A stretch of DNA of 64,000 bases from Hemibagrus wyckioides. Taxonomy: Eukaryota > Chordata > Actinopteri > Siluriformes > Bagridae. The notes beneath the pieces are model-generated. The model made no database searches and was not told the DNA's origin. It saw only the letters and a list, made by a program, of their open reading frames with translations. Both the position numbers and the translations under genes were made by a program. The stretch's first letter is position 1. The number at the start of each line of letters is the position of its first letter. Shown here piece after piece: positions 24,195-62,600 of this stretch. The stretch is from NCBI RefSeq assembly GCF_019097595.1, contig NC_080720.1, forward strand, positions 23,198,852 to 23,262,851, read 5' to 3'.

Positions 24195-24870
24195 CATACG
24201 AGGTGTGGCCAGAGTTTAAAGACAGAAGTTGTTTGGATGATAGAAGGTATAATGATTAGTTATCTTGTTTTGTTTCAGTGGCACATTTCTACTGTTCTAG
24301 ACAACTGGGTCAGAGCATCTCCAAAACTGCAGCTCTTGTGGGGTGTTCCTAGTCTGCAGTGGTCAGTATTTATCAAAAGTGGTCCAAGGAAGGAACAGTG
24401 GTGAACTGGCGACAGGGTCATGGGTGGCCAAGGCTCACTGATGCATATGGGAAGCAAAGGCTGGCCCGTGTGATCCCATCTAACAGACGAGTTACTGTTG
24501 CTGAAATTGCTAAAAAAAGTTAATTCTGGTTTTGATAGAAAGGTGTCAGAATACACAGTGCATCACAGTTTGTTGTGTATGGGGCTGTGCCACAAAGCAA
24601 AAATGAAATGGTTCAGAAATGGTTTGATGAGCACAAGAAGTTTGAGGTGTTGACTTGGCCTCCAAATTCCCCAGGTCTCAATCCAATCGAGCATCTGTGG
24701 GATGTGCTGGACAAACAAGTGTGGCCCCACCTAGCAACTTACAGGACTTAAAGGATCGGCTGCTAACATCTTGGTGGCAGATACCACAGCACACCTTCAG
24801 GGATCTTGTGGAGTCAATGCCTGGAAGCTTCAGGGCTGTGAGGGGGGGGGGGATTTACTCTTGGCTTTTA
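24195..24870 (+). mobile_element. Tc1-like transposon remnant, + strand
   Basis: The + strand in mixed frames reads as an eroded Tc1 transposase: LGQSISKTAALVGCS (first helix-turn-helix), YQKWSKEGTVVNWRQGHGWP and RLARVIPSNRRVTVAEIAKK (second helix-turn-helix), then a jump at about 24600 to MKWFRNG, and the catalytic-Glu block ([14 protein letters not shown] in another frame, about 24661-24706). The middle with both catalytic Asp residues is deleted. It ends near 24860 in a G run. Confidence 0.8.
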
Positions 24871-24889
24871 TTGTGTATACACTTTCGAT

Positions 24890-27229
24890 GGCTGTTAGGG
24901 GAAGTCTGCCGTGCGCTTCTTCCGACAGTTTTTTTTTTTATTGGGGTTGCCAGATTGGGTCTAAATCAACACACCGTTTGGAAACTCCAGAGTTGACGTC
25001 TACAAAATTGATCTAAAACTTGCAAAGATAAAGCCTGTGTCTCCAACTTTTAAATGAGATGGATAAACTATATGATGCTACATTATAAGTTAATTATCAT
25101 GATCAGTTTAGTTTTTGAAAGCATCATCTACAGAGTAGTGTTTCTCTAATTACATGCGTTTTCAGTTCTGGTTCTGTTTTTACCTAGTTTTGAATCGACA
25201 CATTAGATGTGAAATAAACTGTCACCTTAAATAAAAAGTGTATTTACCAATATTGGTCTGTATTGTTCTGGTACAGTCTTATAGACAGATTTGATTACGT
25301 TTATCCAGCAATAAGGTTTTGGATAGGAAAAAATGGTGATTTTTTTTTTTCTTTAAAAAAGGAAATGCCCAGTAATAGCATAATCTGATACTGTTAACTA
25401 CTGGTCCCAATACTTATTTTTAACCACATGCCTCATGTATCAGTAAATGACATCCAAAGCGCTCAGGTAAACACACACAAACACAGACACCTAAAAATTA
25501 TTTTTCATAGCCAGTCTAGCTAATGGCATGTTTTGGGGGGTGGGAGGAAACCATGGGGATGCCATCCTTAGATTAACAGCCTAACAGCTCAATGTCTAGA
25601 CTTGACTTCTCCACTAGATGGCAGTTGTGTACCATCCAAGAGCAATAAGACAAGCACCACCACTATGAGGAATGAAAGAGAAAAAACTTCCATTTAATAA
25701 GTTTTAATAAGGTTTAATAAGGTTTAATAAGCACCAACACAAAAACACAAATAAATTAATAAACAATCATAAGCTTTTTACTTTTTTTTCTTGTTTGGCA
25801 ACAGAATGATCTTAAGGCAATTTACCGAGACTTTAAGCAAGGACAAGGACATTTTTGCTTGACACACTCTTCATCTTTCTGGCTTGTAGTCTTCTCCAAT
25901 TAACAAACTATGCAGCTATAAAGAGCGGTTATGGCCATTTTCTGGGAGAAGGACATCTTGTGGCACATTAATTGATAGAAATAAGCTGAACTTGATATTG
26001 GTCAACATTTAAGCTGCAATTGAGCAGATTACAGGACAGATTATTCCAAATATTCCTACAAGGACATAAGCATTATAAAACAACAGTGCCTATGTGACTA
26101 CTGAAATTTCTGATGTGTTACCTCATTTCCAAGAGTGTAATTCATCTCTGTTTTGCAATGTTTAACAAACTAACTAAGTGTTATCTAATATCCTGCAACA
26201 GTTTTGTCAACCTCACCCAGAGTCTGCACACTAGACTATGACACCTGCTACGACTAGAGCAAAGTATTTGTCTGACACTGCCTTCCACTTCTTCCCTCCA
26301 AAATTTGAATTGTTATGTTGTATAAATGTGATGTATACATGCTAAAACTATTACCATGCCTCTTCTTTTAAGCAGTCCAAATGATTCAATTTTCCTTGGT
26401 GCTGGTCTGTTCTGTACTGTTGAGTGTTGTTTGGGTCTTGTGTAGTCAATGTTTCAGGGTATGCAAACTTTTCTGGGTATGCCACCAGACACACATCCCC
26501 ACCGACCAGTCAGCTTTTGCATGTAGATACACACAACCCTCAATTAGCCTAATGGACAACAGTGTGATACAGTGTCATAGTGGTATCTCTGTGTGTCATG
26601 CTTTCCCATAAACCTCTCTGCACTGTGATGCACATACCCATGAATACAGAAGTATAAACCAGGCTTTAATTATTTCATTATGATAATTAAATAATACTAA
26701 ACCATCACTAAATAGATACTAAACCAATTACAAAATGATCAGGCACGGCAACATTTCTAATAAGTTTAAAAGTGCACTTGTTTTTTTCGCTTCTTTAACA
26801 CTGTCACTTCTACTAAGAAAATACTGAAAAAAACCCCCCAAAAACAGGGGGGTTATGTGAGAGAAAAAAAGACATTATTTCGCTTCTAACTCTCTCTATA
26901 AGTGATCATTTTACATGGAAATATAGCCAAACTCACAGCACAGTTATTGTCTTTAAGTTATGTTTTTGGTGATTTCATCTGACAGCACTGTAGTTACAAG
27001 ATTTTACAAGTGCAAAGCAACAGCTTGGAAATAGATTGGAAGTGACCCCTGGTTAACATGAAGTCTTCAGTCACTACTTCAACCTCGGTCCGTTATCTGG
27101 CAACAGAAACAGAAACAATATGTGAATAATAAAAGCTTTTTTAATTTTCGTTAATCCGATTGTATTAAAATACAGTACGTGAGCACAGAGAGTAGGAGAG
27201 ATGCAAACATGTAAAGGGTTTAGACTAGG
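24890..27229. other. Intergenic between rhebl1 and stk4
   Basis: No gene recognised. Holds a short tandem repeat of about 3.7 units of TAATAAGGTT (25694-25731). The rest is AT-rich, with short chance open frames only. Confidence 0.5.
25694..25731. repeat. 10-bp tandem repeat
   Basis: About 3.7 copies of a TAATAAGGTT unit; the first copy has TTT where the others have GTT. Confidence 0.85.
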
Positions 27230-27655
27230 CAGAACGCAAATATGACGCGATGACGCCATGAGTATGCTAATTAGTGCATGACGTCATCCAGAGACATTTC
27301 GCAACTTTCCGAGGCGGCGTTAGGTACTTTACGTCGAAAGTGTTGCCACAGGGTGAACAAGAAATATCTGGCAACCCAGTTTCTCTCACACTGCGGAACT
27401 CCCAACACGGGTGGATTAGAATTTATTAGAAAATAAGACTCTTCACAAATGCTAGTTACTTATTCAGTTCACACATTTTACGGCTTACTAAATAGTTTAC
27501 ACATCCATTAAGCTGAAAAAGAGTGTAAAGCCTGGATAATTTAGTCGTTTAGGTGCGGGTTTAAAATGGTTTAACACCTGCGGTTAGCCACCTAGCATAA
27601 AGTTCAATTCAAATGTCGGTATTTAGATAGGTAACGTTAGCAATCATATCAAGTC
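27230..27655 (+). promoter_or_regulatory. stk4: stk4 promoter/5' UTR region (inferred)
   Basis: CpG-containing sequence before the stk4 start codon. A perfect palindromic CRE, TGACGTCA, lies at 27279-27286, about 370 bases before the ATG, with an upstream ATGACGCGATGACG stretch (27242-27255) and CCGAGGCGGCG (27309-27319). No TATA box is clear. The transcription start cannot be placed. Confidence 0.5.
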
Positions 27656-52944
<25,289 letters not shown>

Positions 52945-54590
52945 ACCAGCTGAAGAAGCTCTTGATGATCCCTCAGCAATGTTCGACATTGTCAGTTACC
53001 TATAATGGTACCTGTGCCAGTCCCAGCTACACTTTTCCCTTTTTTTTAACTTTCAATTCTGTCTTTGAATTTGTTGTTTTATTATTTTTAAAATCTGTTG
53101 CTGTATCTCTACACCACTGTTGGTACTAGATTGGTGTTACTGTGGGCTCAAAATGCAGGGAACAACCTTTTGTCATACACTGTTTGACTTACTGCACTTT
53201 TTTAAGACTTGTGTTACTTTAGCATGTATGTTATATGTTTTTGTCTAAAATAGCTGTGAGTAGCACAATTCACAAAATCTAGTAGTCATAAAACAAGCTA
53301 ATAATTATTTTGGATGTTCTTATTTTTAGTGTCTTATAAAGCAGGCAACTATATAAAAAAGGTTTATAGAGCTTGTTTGGTTGGTTGGTTGGTTGATTGG
53401 TTGTTTTTCCTCTAACCAACATAAAAATAATACAAACCATGCAGTGTATATCTTTTTGAACACAGCCTCTGCTGTATTGTCAAATGACATTTGCTCAATA
53501 TAGGCACACCCAAGAATGATTGTGTGAATATGTAACTGGAATTGTAAAACTAAAACTGGAACGGTAAATCTGCCAATTTGGAAATAGAACTATTCTACGA
53601 TAGTGATAGATGTAAAATCAAACATGTCTGCATTTAAAAAAGAGTTGAGTATTGAACTTCTTTACTATCCACAGCTCAGTGTTCACATTCAAGTTGGACA
53701 TAGTCTTCTAGCAGTGGCAGCAGTAGTACATGTTAACAGTGTAGTCACACAGGCATAAAAATAAGGCTGCTTTCAGTAAGCAATTCTTCTTTTTATAGTT
53801 TCCCTGTAATACAACCACAAATAGTTTGCTGATCTGCTGACAGCAGCCAACTCAATACTACTACTTTTAAATTCCATTGTTTAAAAAAAATAATAATAAT
53901 TTCACCTGTAGTTTAAGCATCAACACTGTTTGTAAACACATTTCCACAACTTCATGTCTGTTAGAATATATTTGATAAAATGGTGTAGTAATTTATAAAA
54001 CAAAGCATGTGCTGCATACTGAGCTTTTTGTCAAATGGTTAATGTCAGATCAGGCAAAGATAAAGTTGGAAAGTTGACTAAATAAACAATTTTATATAAT
54101 AGTTTATTTTTTGAAAGTTTTTGGAAGCTAGGAGGGCCTGATATTTTTGTAGCTGGAGTGTGTTTGTTCCTGCAAATTAGACTCAGGTTTAATTGACTCA
54201 GGATATATTTGTATGGCAATCCATAGCTACTGTGAAAGACTTTTATAGTGCTTATATACTCCACAAATCACCCCCCACCCCATTATAGTTTTGGAGGATC
54301 AGCTGAAAAGCCTTTCTTCTTTTTGGAGTTTGTTACACACTGGAATTACATGACTCTTAAATAGTTTTATCAAACCTTTACAGTAGTAATGCATGCTGCT
54401 GCTTCGTTTTTTTTAATGCGCAATGTGAATACAGAACCAATGTCAGTACACCTCATCGGTCCTAACACTGGTCCTGAACAAGGATTTTGTCTGTGCCTTA
54501 AATTATGCAAAGTCTATTTGCAAGTGTTTAAAAGTTGGATTTGTTTTGTGTGAGAAAAATAAACTGGATTCATTATAATTATGATGTTTT
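52945..54590 (+). other. stk4: stk4 3' UTR with poly(A) signal
   Basis: Follows the stk4 stop codon. AATAAA at 54558-54563 and a T-rich stretch downstream make a 3' UTR of about 1.6 kb likely. Holds a short (TTGG)n run near 53380-53400 and no coding. Confidence 0.6.
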
Positions 54591-54599
54591 ACCTTATTT

Positions 54600-55260
54600 G
54601 ATCTTTAAATGTTTCCTTTTGAATGAGTAAAGTGGCTGTATGTGCCAAACTAACATCCACATGGATGCCAGCACCCAAGGTTTCCCAACAGAACATTGTC
54701 CAGAGCCTCTGCCGGTTTGCCTTCTTTCTGTAGTACACCCTGGTGTCATCTTTTCCCCAGATAATGAAGCACATGCACCCAGCCTGCCACATGTGAAAGA
54801 AAGCGTAGTTCATTAGACTATGCCACTTTATTTCCATTGTCCAGTTCTGATGCCCAAGGCACTTTTGACAGTGATCAGCATGAGCACTCAGTCTGGTCTA
54901 ACTATGCAGCATGCTGAAATGCACTGTCTGACACCTTTCTCCTATAGCCAGCATTGCATTTTTCAGCAATCTGTACAACAATACAGCTTTTCTGTGGGAT
55001 CAGACCAAATGGGCTACCCTTCACTCTAGCTTAGCTCAGTGATCCTTGGGCACCCATGACCTTGTTGCTGGTTCACCAGTTGTCCTTTCTTGGACCACAT
55101 CTGATGGGTACTAACCAGTGCACACCATGAACACCCTACAAGACCTGCCATTTGGAGACGCTCTGACCCAGTCATCTAGCAATCACAACATAGGGCACTT
55201 AAAGGGATGTCTTTTAGAAGACTTAAATCAATTATTTAGGGGAAGCAATTTGCCAGCATC
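54600..55260 (-). mobile_element. DNA-transposon remnant, second copy
   Basis: Shares ordered phrases with 51561-52360: GCACCCAAGGTTTCCCAACA, then TCCAGTTCTGATGCCCAAGG, then TGCACTGTCTGACACCTTTC. Both copies are decayed and lie on the same strand. Ends could not be set precisely. Confidence 0.65.
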
Positions 55261-55354
55261 CATGTACTCACTTTGAGTCTGCTGCCTTGTAAGAATGTAG
55301 TACTTGCCTGTTCTTATAACTGTGTGTGTGTGTGTGTGTGTGTATGTATACATA

Positions 55355-56712
55355 CACTACTCACAAAAAGTTAAGGATATTTGGCTTTTGGGTGAAATTT
55401 ATGGAAAATGTAAAAAGTTCACCCTACAGTGATATTATATCATGAAAGTAGGGCATTTAAGTAGAAGCATGCAATGGTGATTTCCTCATCTCAAACAATT
55501 TACTGAAACAAAAGCCAACAACAGTGGTGGGTATACCAGAACAAAAAATGTTAATGTCTCAATAATTTGTCATGTGCCCTTGACCATCAATTACAGCTTG
55601 ACAACGACGTCTCATGCTGTTCACGAGTCGACTTATTGTCTGCTGAGGCATGGCATTCCACTCTTCTTGAAGTGCGGCCCTCAGGTCATTGAGGTTCTGG
55701 GGTGCAGGGTTACAAGCCTCTACACGGCGACTCAGCTGATCTCATAGGTTTTCTATGGGATTCAGGTCTGGAGAAAGTGCATGCCACTCCATTTGAGGTA
55801 CCCCAGCCTCCAGCAGCCGTTCCCTAATGATGCGACCTCGATGAGCTGGAGCATTGTTGTCCATGAAGATGAAATTAGGCCTGTGTTGTTCATGCAGGGG
55901 CACAATGACTGGATTAATGATGTTATTCAGGTAGTATTGGCTTGTCACTGTACCATTCACAAGATGTAGGGCAGTTCTGTATTGAGTAGACACACCTGCC
56001 CAGACTGTAACACCACCACAACAGTGGCTGATGCATAGCGCTCTCCTTGACGTCTCCAACATTGTTTACGGCCATCATTTCTGCTCAACGTGAATCAACT
56101 TTCATCAGAGAACAGCACTGAGTCCCACTGGTCCCTCATCCAGCATAAATGCTCGACCTGTGCCTGGTGGTGTGGTCAGGTACCCTTGCAGGTCGTCTAG
56201 CACACAGACCACGCTGATGTAAATGTTTCGAATGGTCTGACATGACACTTGGGTGCCTCTCACCTCCCTTAAATGTGCCTGGAGTTGAGTGGCATTCATC
56301 ATCTGGTTCCACAGGGCACTGTTCACAATGAAGCGGTCATCCACGTGGGATGTGGCCAAAGGACGTCCACTTCTATGCCTTTCTGTGACTCTTCCAGTCT
56401 CTCTGTATGTCTGTCGCAACCTGCTGATGACACTCTGTGACACTCTAAGCTCAGTGGAACATCCTCTGAGAACATCCTGTTTGAAGCCTCGCAATGGCGA
56501 GGTACTGTTGATCAAAATGTGAACAGCATGATGAAGAGGACTGTTTAAATACCAATTCTAATTGAACCAGAAAATGTTTTGGTCGATTCATGGATCAAAC
56601 ACCAGTTGTGAATTTTAAGCACCTTGTTAGAGAACAGCAAGATATAAACACTGAACAGTTGGACATGTGCATTCAAAAGTGTAGAAAAGGTCAAATTAAG
56701 TTCACCTGTAAA
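55355..56712 (-). mobile_element. Tc1 transposon, family B, right terminus lost
   Basis: Left end intact after TA (55353-55354), with CACTACTCACAAAAAGTTAA. Transposase on the - strand in two main frames: 56105-56515 (RVSQSVISRLRQTYRETGRV, RHRSGRPLATSH, N-terminal DNA-binding part) and 55742-56062 (FIFMDNNAPAHRG second catalytic Asp, then [11 protein letters not shown] with the catalytic Glu). The region with the first catalytic Asp is frame-broken near 56090. The right terminal repeat, present in the 13370-14383 copy, stops after GGTTATAGTG and is replaced by unrelated AT-rich DNA. Confidence 0.92.
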
Positions 56713-56751
56713 GGTTATAGTGTTATATACATTTATATACATTTTAGGATT

Positions 56752-56771
56752 AATAATTAGTTAGTATGTTT

Positions 56772-56823
<52 letters not shown>

Positions 56824-56843
56824 AAACATACTAACTAATTATT
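56752..56843. repeat. Perfect 23-bp inverted repeat with (GT)n(AT)n loop
   Basis: The arms are 56752-56774 and 56821-56843, exact reverse complements (AATAATTAGTTAGTATG... and its complement), and the 46 bases between are only (GT)n then (AT)n. It could fold as a hairpin or cruciform. Confidence 0.95.
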
Positions 56844-57269
56844 GATTACACAGATATTATTCAAGGTAATTGCTAATAGAAAACTGCTTTTTGAATATGT
56901 ATTCTTGAAATTATACAGCAGCCTTTAGTTAATGAATTACTATAATCATAAAGTACTTTTAAGGAAAAATTAAAACAAATTCCCTACCCACTACGTCTCA
57001 CCTCCCCTAACAATCCTAGCCTTACTGCAGGCTAAGTAAGCAACCTAGAAATAAGGAGAGTAAGGAAATGCACTAGAGTGTGAGATTGTTCCAGGATCAA
57101 AGCTTGTATTACCATTAATGTGCTTCAGAATAAACTTACCGTAACTTGAGCTGTGAGATGTGTTGGAGGGGAATATTAGGTGGGATATCTGCAATACAAT
57201 ACCCAAGCCATTAAGCATCTGCCGGTGCTGACCATGAACACAGCTGCAATGCGTAAGAATGGTTTTGAT

Positions 57270-57361
57270 GCGCAAAAGAAATGAAAAGCATTTCACTACA
57301 TGTCGTACTGTGTATGATTTCGTATGTGACAAATAAAATTTGAATTTGAATTTGAATTTGA
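57270..57361 (+). mobile_element. 3' tail of a LINE or SINE
   Basis: CATTTCACTACATGTCGTAC followed by TGTGACAAATAAAATTTGAA and about four TTTGAA units, the standard 3' end of a fish non-LTR element. The upstream body is not recognised, so it is probably a strongly truncated insertion. Confidence 0.65.
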
Positions 57362-57474
57362 AAGTATATACAAACTAGTCAGATATATTTTGCATGCTGG
57401 GTAGATATGTTTAAACAAATAAAACTAATGCAAATATATCTCTGTAAAAGATCAATAATACATACACTACCGCT

Positions 57475-57640
57475 CAAAAGTTGGGATCATTTGCACATTT
57501 CAGCTTGATTTCAGCTACAGAGGAAGACTCCATCAGCCAATCCATCTTGTGGGAGATGCTCCAGGAAGCATGGGGTGAAATCTCATCAGATTATCTTGAA
57601 AAACTGACTGCAAAAATGCCCAGGCTGTAATTGCTGCAAA
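57475..57640 (+). mobile_element. Tc1 fragment (fourth family)
   Basis: Starts after TA with CACTACCGCTCAAAAGTTGG, a common fish Tc1 end, and jumps to the C-terminal transposase coding (SILWEMLQEAWGEISSDYLE, + strand). The internal part is deleted. Confidence 0.75.
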
Positions 57641-57685
57641 AGGTGGTGTATATATGTATGTGTATGTGTATATATATTTATATAT

Positions 57686-57965
57686 CATAAGAGACCACTG
57701 CCCAATCACCAGATTTGAACACTATTGAAAACCTCTGGAATGTCATCAATAGGAAGATGGATGGTCACAAACCATCAAGCAAACCTGAGCTGTTTGCTTT
57801 TTTGCAAAAAGAGTGGTATAAAGTTACCCAAGAACAATGTGAAAAACTGGTGGAGAGCATGGAGCTAAAACGCATGCAAATCGGGGTTACTCCACCAAAT
57901 ACTGATTTCTTTATGTTATTTAGCCAAAGCATTAACACAATTTGTTTAAAGTTAGGAAACCCTAT
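57686..57965 (+). mobile_element. Tc1 fragment, family C
   Basis: An open stretch (57715-57984) encodes the C-terminal end of a Tc1 transposase: IENLWNVINRKMDGHKPSSK, then FLQKEWYKVTQEQCEKLVES, and MELKRMQIGVTPPNTDFF. It aligns with 32190-32420 but keeps the catalytic Glu in IENLW and has fewer frameshifts. It begins TAAGAGACCACTGCCCAATC, the same junction as the 32161 copy. Confidence 0.85.
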
Positions 57966-57989
57966 GTTTCTCCTATTGGTTTGAATTAA

Positions 57990-58745
57990 CCTTAATGAGA
58001 CGTTTTTTGAGGCCATCTACCAGTTTCTGACATCGACTGGAAGAACGTTTCCCCCACTCCTCAATGCAGAATTCTTTCAGCTGTGTGATGTTTGGGGGGT
58101 TTATTCAAATTCAGATCACCCCACAGGATTAGATCTTCTTTTGCTGTTCCAGAATTCTCCAGTTTTTACTTTTCAGCCAGTCCTTGGTGGATTTACAGGT
58201 ATGTTTTGGGTCTTTGTCAAGGTTCAGTTCCGCTTTAGCTTCAATTCTTTGACAGATGGTCTTACATGTTCCTCAAGCACCTTCTGATACAATGTAGAAT
58301 TCATAATGGATTCTATGATGGTGAGCTGGCCAGGTCCTGCTGCAGCAAAGTATCCTCAATCTATAACACTTCCACCTCCATGTTTTATAGTTGGTTCATT
58401 TGCTGAAATGCTGTATTTGGTATATGCCAAACATGCCGTTATGGTGTCCAAATAATTCAATTTTAGACTCATCTGTCTGAAGCACATTACAGAGTACACA
58501 TTCCAGAAGTCTTGGACTTTGTCTCTGTGTTCTTTGGGAAATTTCATTTTTAAAATTACATTTTACAGATCATTATAAAATCATTATTTTCTTTGGTTTG
58601 ATTTGTTTAGTTATATTACTTGAATCTTTCAATATTGTTAAAATGAAGATCAAATGCCCATATGTTTTTTTATGTTTCATGTTAAGAAAAAAAAAAACAC
58701 AGGCTTTCATGGGGTGTCCTAATTTTTTCACATGACTATATGTAT
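57990..58745 (-). mobile_element. Tc1-like remnant, - strand
   Basis: Antisense reading gives transposase blocks with stops: LQTDESKIELFGHHNG (first catalytic Asp region), then TWPAHHHRI and QRPKTYL, IHQGLAEK near 58180-58230. The right end GGGTGTCCTAATTTTTTCAC then ATGACTATA looks like a terminal repeat. Confidence 0.75.
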
Positions 58746-59479
58746 AAAACCAAAATAGTCTAAAGTTTGACTACACAGTTCCTAAAAAGAAATGTAAAAT
58801 CCATGTGATTTTATTCTGTTCACAATTTGGTTGGAGAGACTGTAATATCAAGCTGCAATTTTATGCAAGCAACACTTAGCAAACTGAAATAAAACAATTA
58901 TCCCAATATACTACATTTTGCCAGTACGTAAACTGAAAAATAATAAGAAATATTGTCTAATTATTATGGACATGCACTTGCATCCATATTTTGGGTAAAC
59001 CTTGAGCTGGCCACCAGAATGACCTGGTTTTGGAGAGAAAAAAATCCCACAGAGAACAAAGAATTTTAGAAACATGTTTTAGAAACACTAGCTACTTTTG
59101 ATTGCATGCAATGATATTAAATATTTACTCCTTCCTTTTCCTCTACCACTACTGACATTCTAGATCAGCACTACTGTTGATCATGTAAATAAGCAACTGT
59201 ATGGAATCGTCTACTGCATCTTTCAGTCTGAACAGCAGTCTGCCTAGCAGCAAGGTTCCAGTAATGTGAAACACTCTTTGTATTGTACTGGTTCCCAAAA
59301 AAAAGGTAAGCAAAATTTTCAAATGATTGTCACAAGTGGCTCTGATTATAAACATTAAAAGACCTTATAAATGCATATATCAGCTTACCTTACCAATTAC
59401 TGACACAACTCTACTCTGATTGTGAGGATCTTTTTTCTCTTTAGTGCTTTCAGTACCATAAAGCCTGTGTTGTTGGGGG

Positions 59480-59660
59480 TGGAAGGTTCCATCTTGGATG
59501 AATCCTGTGTTCATCTCCTTCCTGTTTAATCTATACAACATTATGTGCTATTCATTATTCTGAATCAGGTCATCTGCAGAAATTCTTTGAGGACACTGCC
59601 ATTGTGGGAAGTATCAGAAGCAGACAGGTGGAGAAATAAGACTTGTGAAGGACTCTGATG
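59480..59660 (+). mobile_element. LINE (L2/CR1-like) reverse-transcriptase relic
   Basis: The + strand in mixed frames gives SFLFNLY near 59515 and LQKFFEDTAIVGSI (59575-59616), a decayed form of the LQKFADDTAIVG active-site block of L2/CR1-type elements. Only about 180 bases are recognisable. Confidence 0.55.
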
Positions 59661-62600
59661 ACTGATTAAAGTTGAATTACCTGCAGCACAACATTATTAA
59701 GACTTCTGGAGGACCTGTTTAATGTAAATGCCTAGATGTGCCCTTGAATTATTGTCTGCAATAGACTTCCAGTGCTGGGGCTGAGTATATTTAGCTGCTA
59801 TTGAGTTTAAGGACCTTGAGTGTGTGTGGCTCCCAGTCTGCTCTACTAATTCTTTTCAGTCTGCTAGTGCATTATTTTACAATATTCTATGTTGCAGTAG
59901 TGACATTTGTGCTTGTTCGGCAAATAATATAAAACTAATTGATTAAGAACACTGTAGACTTGTCTTGTATTTGGTCATTTTTGATCCTCTGTTTCTGCTC
60001 TCTGCCATAATTGCCTCTCTTCTGGCACTCTCTCTTTCTGAATTCAGTGAGAAATGTAACTTGATATTTTTGGCTTCTGTACAATGCGTACTGGTTCACA
60101 GAGAATCAGAATTTCCAACTGAATAGCACAACAGGAATGAATGTATATTAATACAAAATGTTTTTTGCTTGTGATCATTCAAGCTATTCTGCATTTACCT
60201 CAAAATGTGTACATATTGGAATATTTTAATAGTTTTAAGTCAAGAAAAATACATTTTATTTAGTATTATCGCATTTCTATTTTGGATGATTAACAAGGTG
60301 TTCCACAGTTTAGGGGTTGACTGGACTTTATTCAACCATTAGTAGATAATCAAATTTATTAATTCATTGTTTAAATTATTACCCTGGTGTCTTTGAGTTC
60401 ACTTTAATTTATCTAGTAAAGCAAAAAGGCTATTTCTAGGTTTCTACAGAGAGGTCTTCCAGGGACTCCAACAGTAGGGGGAAATCCTATACCAGGATTT
60501 TGGGGGAGTGTGGCAGATGAAGGTAATCTCTGTTATGAGCTCATAGCAAGGTACCATTTACTGTGCTGTGTTTACCTAAAATGTTCAATCTAAAATAGTC
60601 AACCACAGACACTTGGCACTTGCATACACAGGCACTTGCACTTATACAGTTGCCCCTGCAAAAAGGCTAGCACAACAGTACACTTCACTTAAATTATTGG
60701 GGCACACATGATTTTTGGCTCAGTTCCCACTTGAGAGCAAACAATACCTGTACAGTAGGGGCTCTAGCATCCAGAATCATTTCCAGGACTGTTTCCTCAG
60801 ATCAAGCTACCCTCACATACAGTCGCCTGTGAGGTCAGTTATGTGCCAAACCCACAGGTGCAGATAGCATGGTGAGGGTTGTCACAGCTCATCAGTGATA
60901 AGTCTGCCCTGGAACGACATTACCACCAGTGAGAGCAGCAGTGGGAACCAAGATGTCTCTGGCTATTCTATATAGTAGGCCACTTCATGTCTTTTTATAT
61001 CTATAAAATAGATATTAAAAATAAATAAAACCTTATATAAAGGATAATAATAAATTTCGTGATGGCTTGAAGTATTGCATTTATTTATGAATTTATTAAG
61101 TTATTTAATGCATTATTTTCTTTATATTATATTGTGACCAGTCACAATGGTCTGGTATGTGAATACATAGGGTAATACAAATAGGTAAAAAGGGATGCAG
61201 AGGTGAAATGAATTTATTTTATGAATTTGAAGGTTTTTTAATGTTATAGATTTTACAGTCCAGAACAGTGTGCATTCTCTAAAATGTCTCTTTATTAAGG
61301 TATGCATAGATTAAATTATGTGAAGTAAAGCAGTAAAGCACTGTTCAGTAAACAGGTTTTTGTTCTTGAAACAAAAATGTTGTATAGAGAATTCTTAATA
61401 AAGCATAGATAAAATGTATATGTTGTGTAGAGCATAATTAGCATATTTAGAAACAAATGACAGCGTCGTTACATTCTAATCTTACTTGAGTCTCTCGTGT
61501 AAAATGCATTGAGTAACAGTAACACCATAACTAGGAGTTTACATGTAAGTGATTGTTACAGGACAGATAAAAGCTAATGCATCTATACCAAAAAAACATA
61601 CATACATACATACATACATAATTAGTTTGCTTGTTTGTTCATGAGTGTACATATAAGTGACCAGTGGAACCTATTAAACCATTTAAGTCAGATATCTATT
61701 GATTGCCAGTAGTGTGACAAAATAATGCATTAGCCGTCACAATATCCATCCTGCAGACTTAACAATGTCAGAAATCTTCGGTTTAGTTGAATTCACCTGT
61801 TTTAAATGTTTTAGCTACCAAGCTGACATTTGCCAGCTAGTGGCTAGTGTTTCTCTGTACAGTACACATTGAAATGCTTAATATAAAATTATTTATATTG
61901 AACAAGAGTAGGCCCTGTAGTGTGCATATTTTTTCTACCCATTTGTGTATTTTCATTTGCTGCTCTGAATCCAGCTTTCATTCCTAAATCACATCTTTAA
62001 AACACAAGGGAATGAAGAGTCGTTTTAAATGACATCTAATCAGATATATATTTAGGTCTTTCATTAATTGCAGGTACATTTGCTGTCCAAGGTGATTATT
62101 TTTTTCCTGTTTTCTTACAAATGTTCTCATTTTTCCAACACTAGTTAAAGTGCTTTTGATATAATAATACATAATACAATAATATTACTATTGTTCTTGT
62201 TAGTAGTAGTAGTAATAATAGAAGCAATAGTAGCAGTAAAAAGGAAATCATTTTCTAAACATTATTGTTTTAATTACTTTTTATATAAGGTGTAGATAAA
62301 TGCATTTTTATATAATTAATTTCAAATAAATAAATAAATAAATAAATAAATTAATTAATTAATTTTGTTACCACCTTGTAATACCTGTTCAATCTGGAAC
62401 TTTTATTTCCATTGCTCTGCAAGTGAAACTTCCTCCTACTGTACATCTTGGATTGACAGACATCAATATAAATTATAAACAGTCATAAATAATCATATAT
62501 ATTGAAAGTGATAATGAATAAGGCAATGCTGCCCTAACTCATGATTTTTCATTTTTAAAATATTGTGATAATCAATTTACACATACACATGCAATAAAGT

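Noticed and set aside
24655..24996. 113-codon frame between rhebl1 and stk4
   Set aside because: Out-of-frame reading of a Tc1 transposase relic followed by unrelated DNA.
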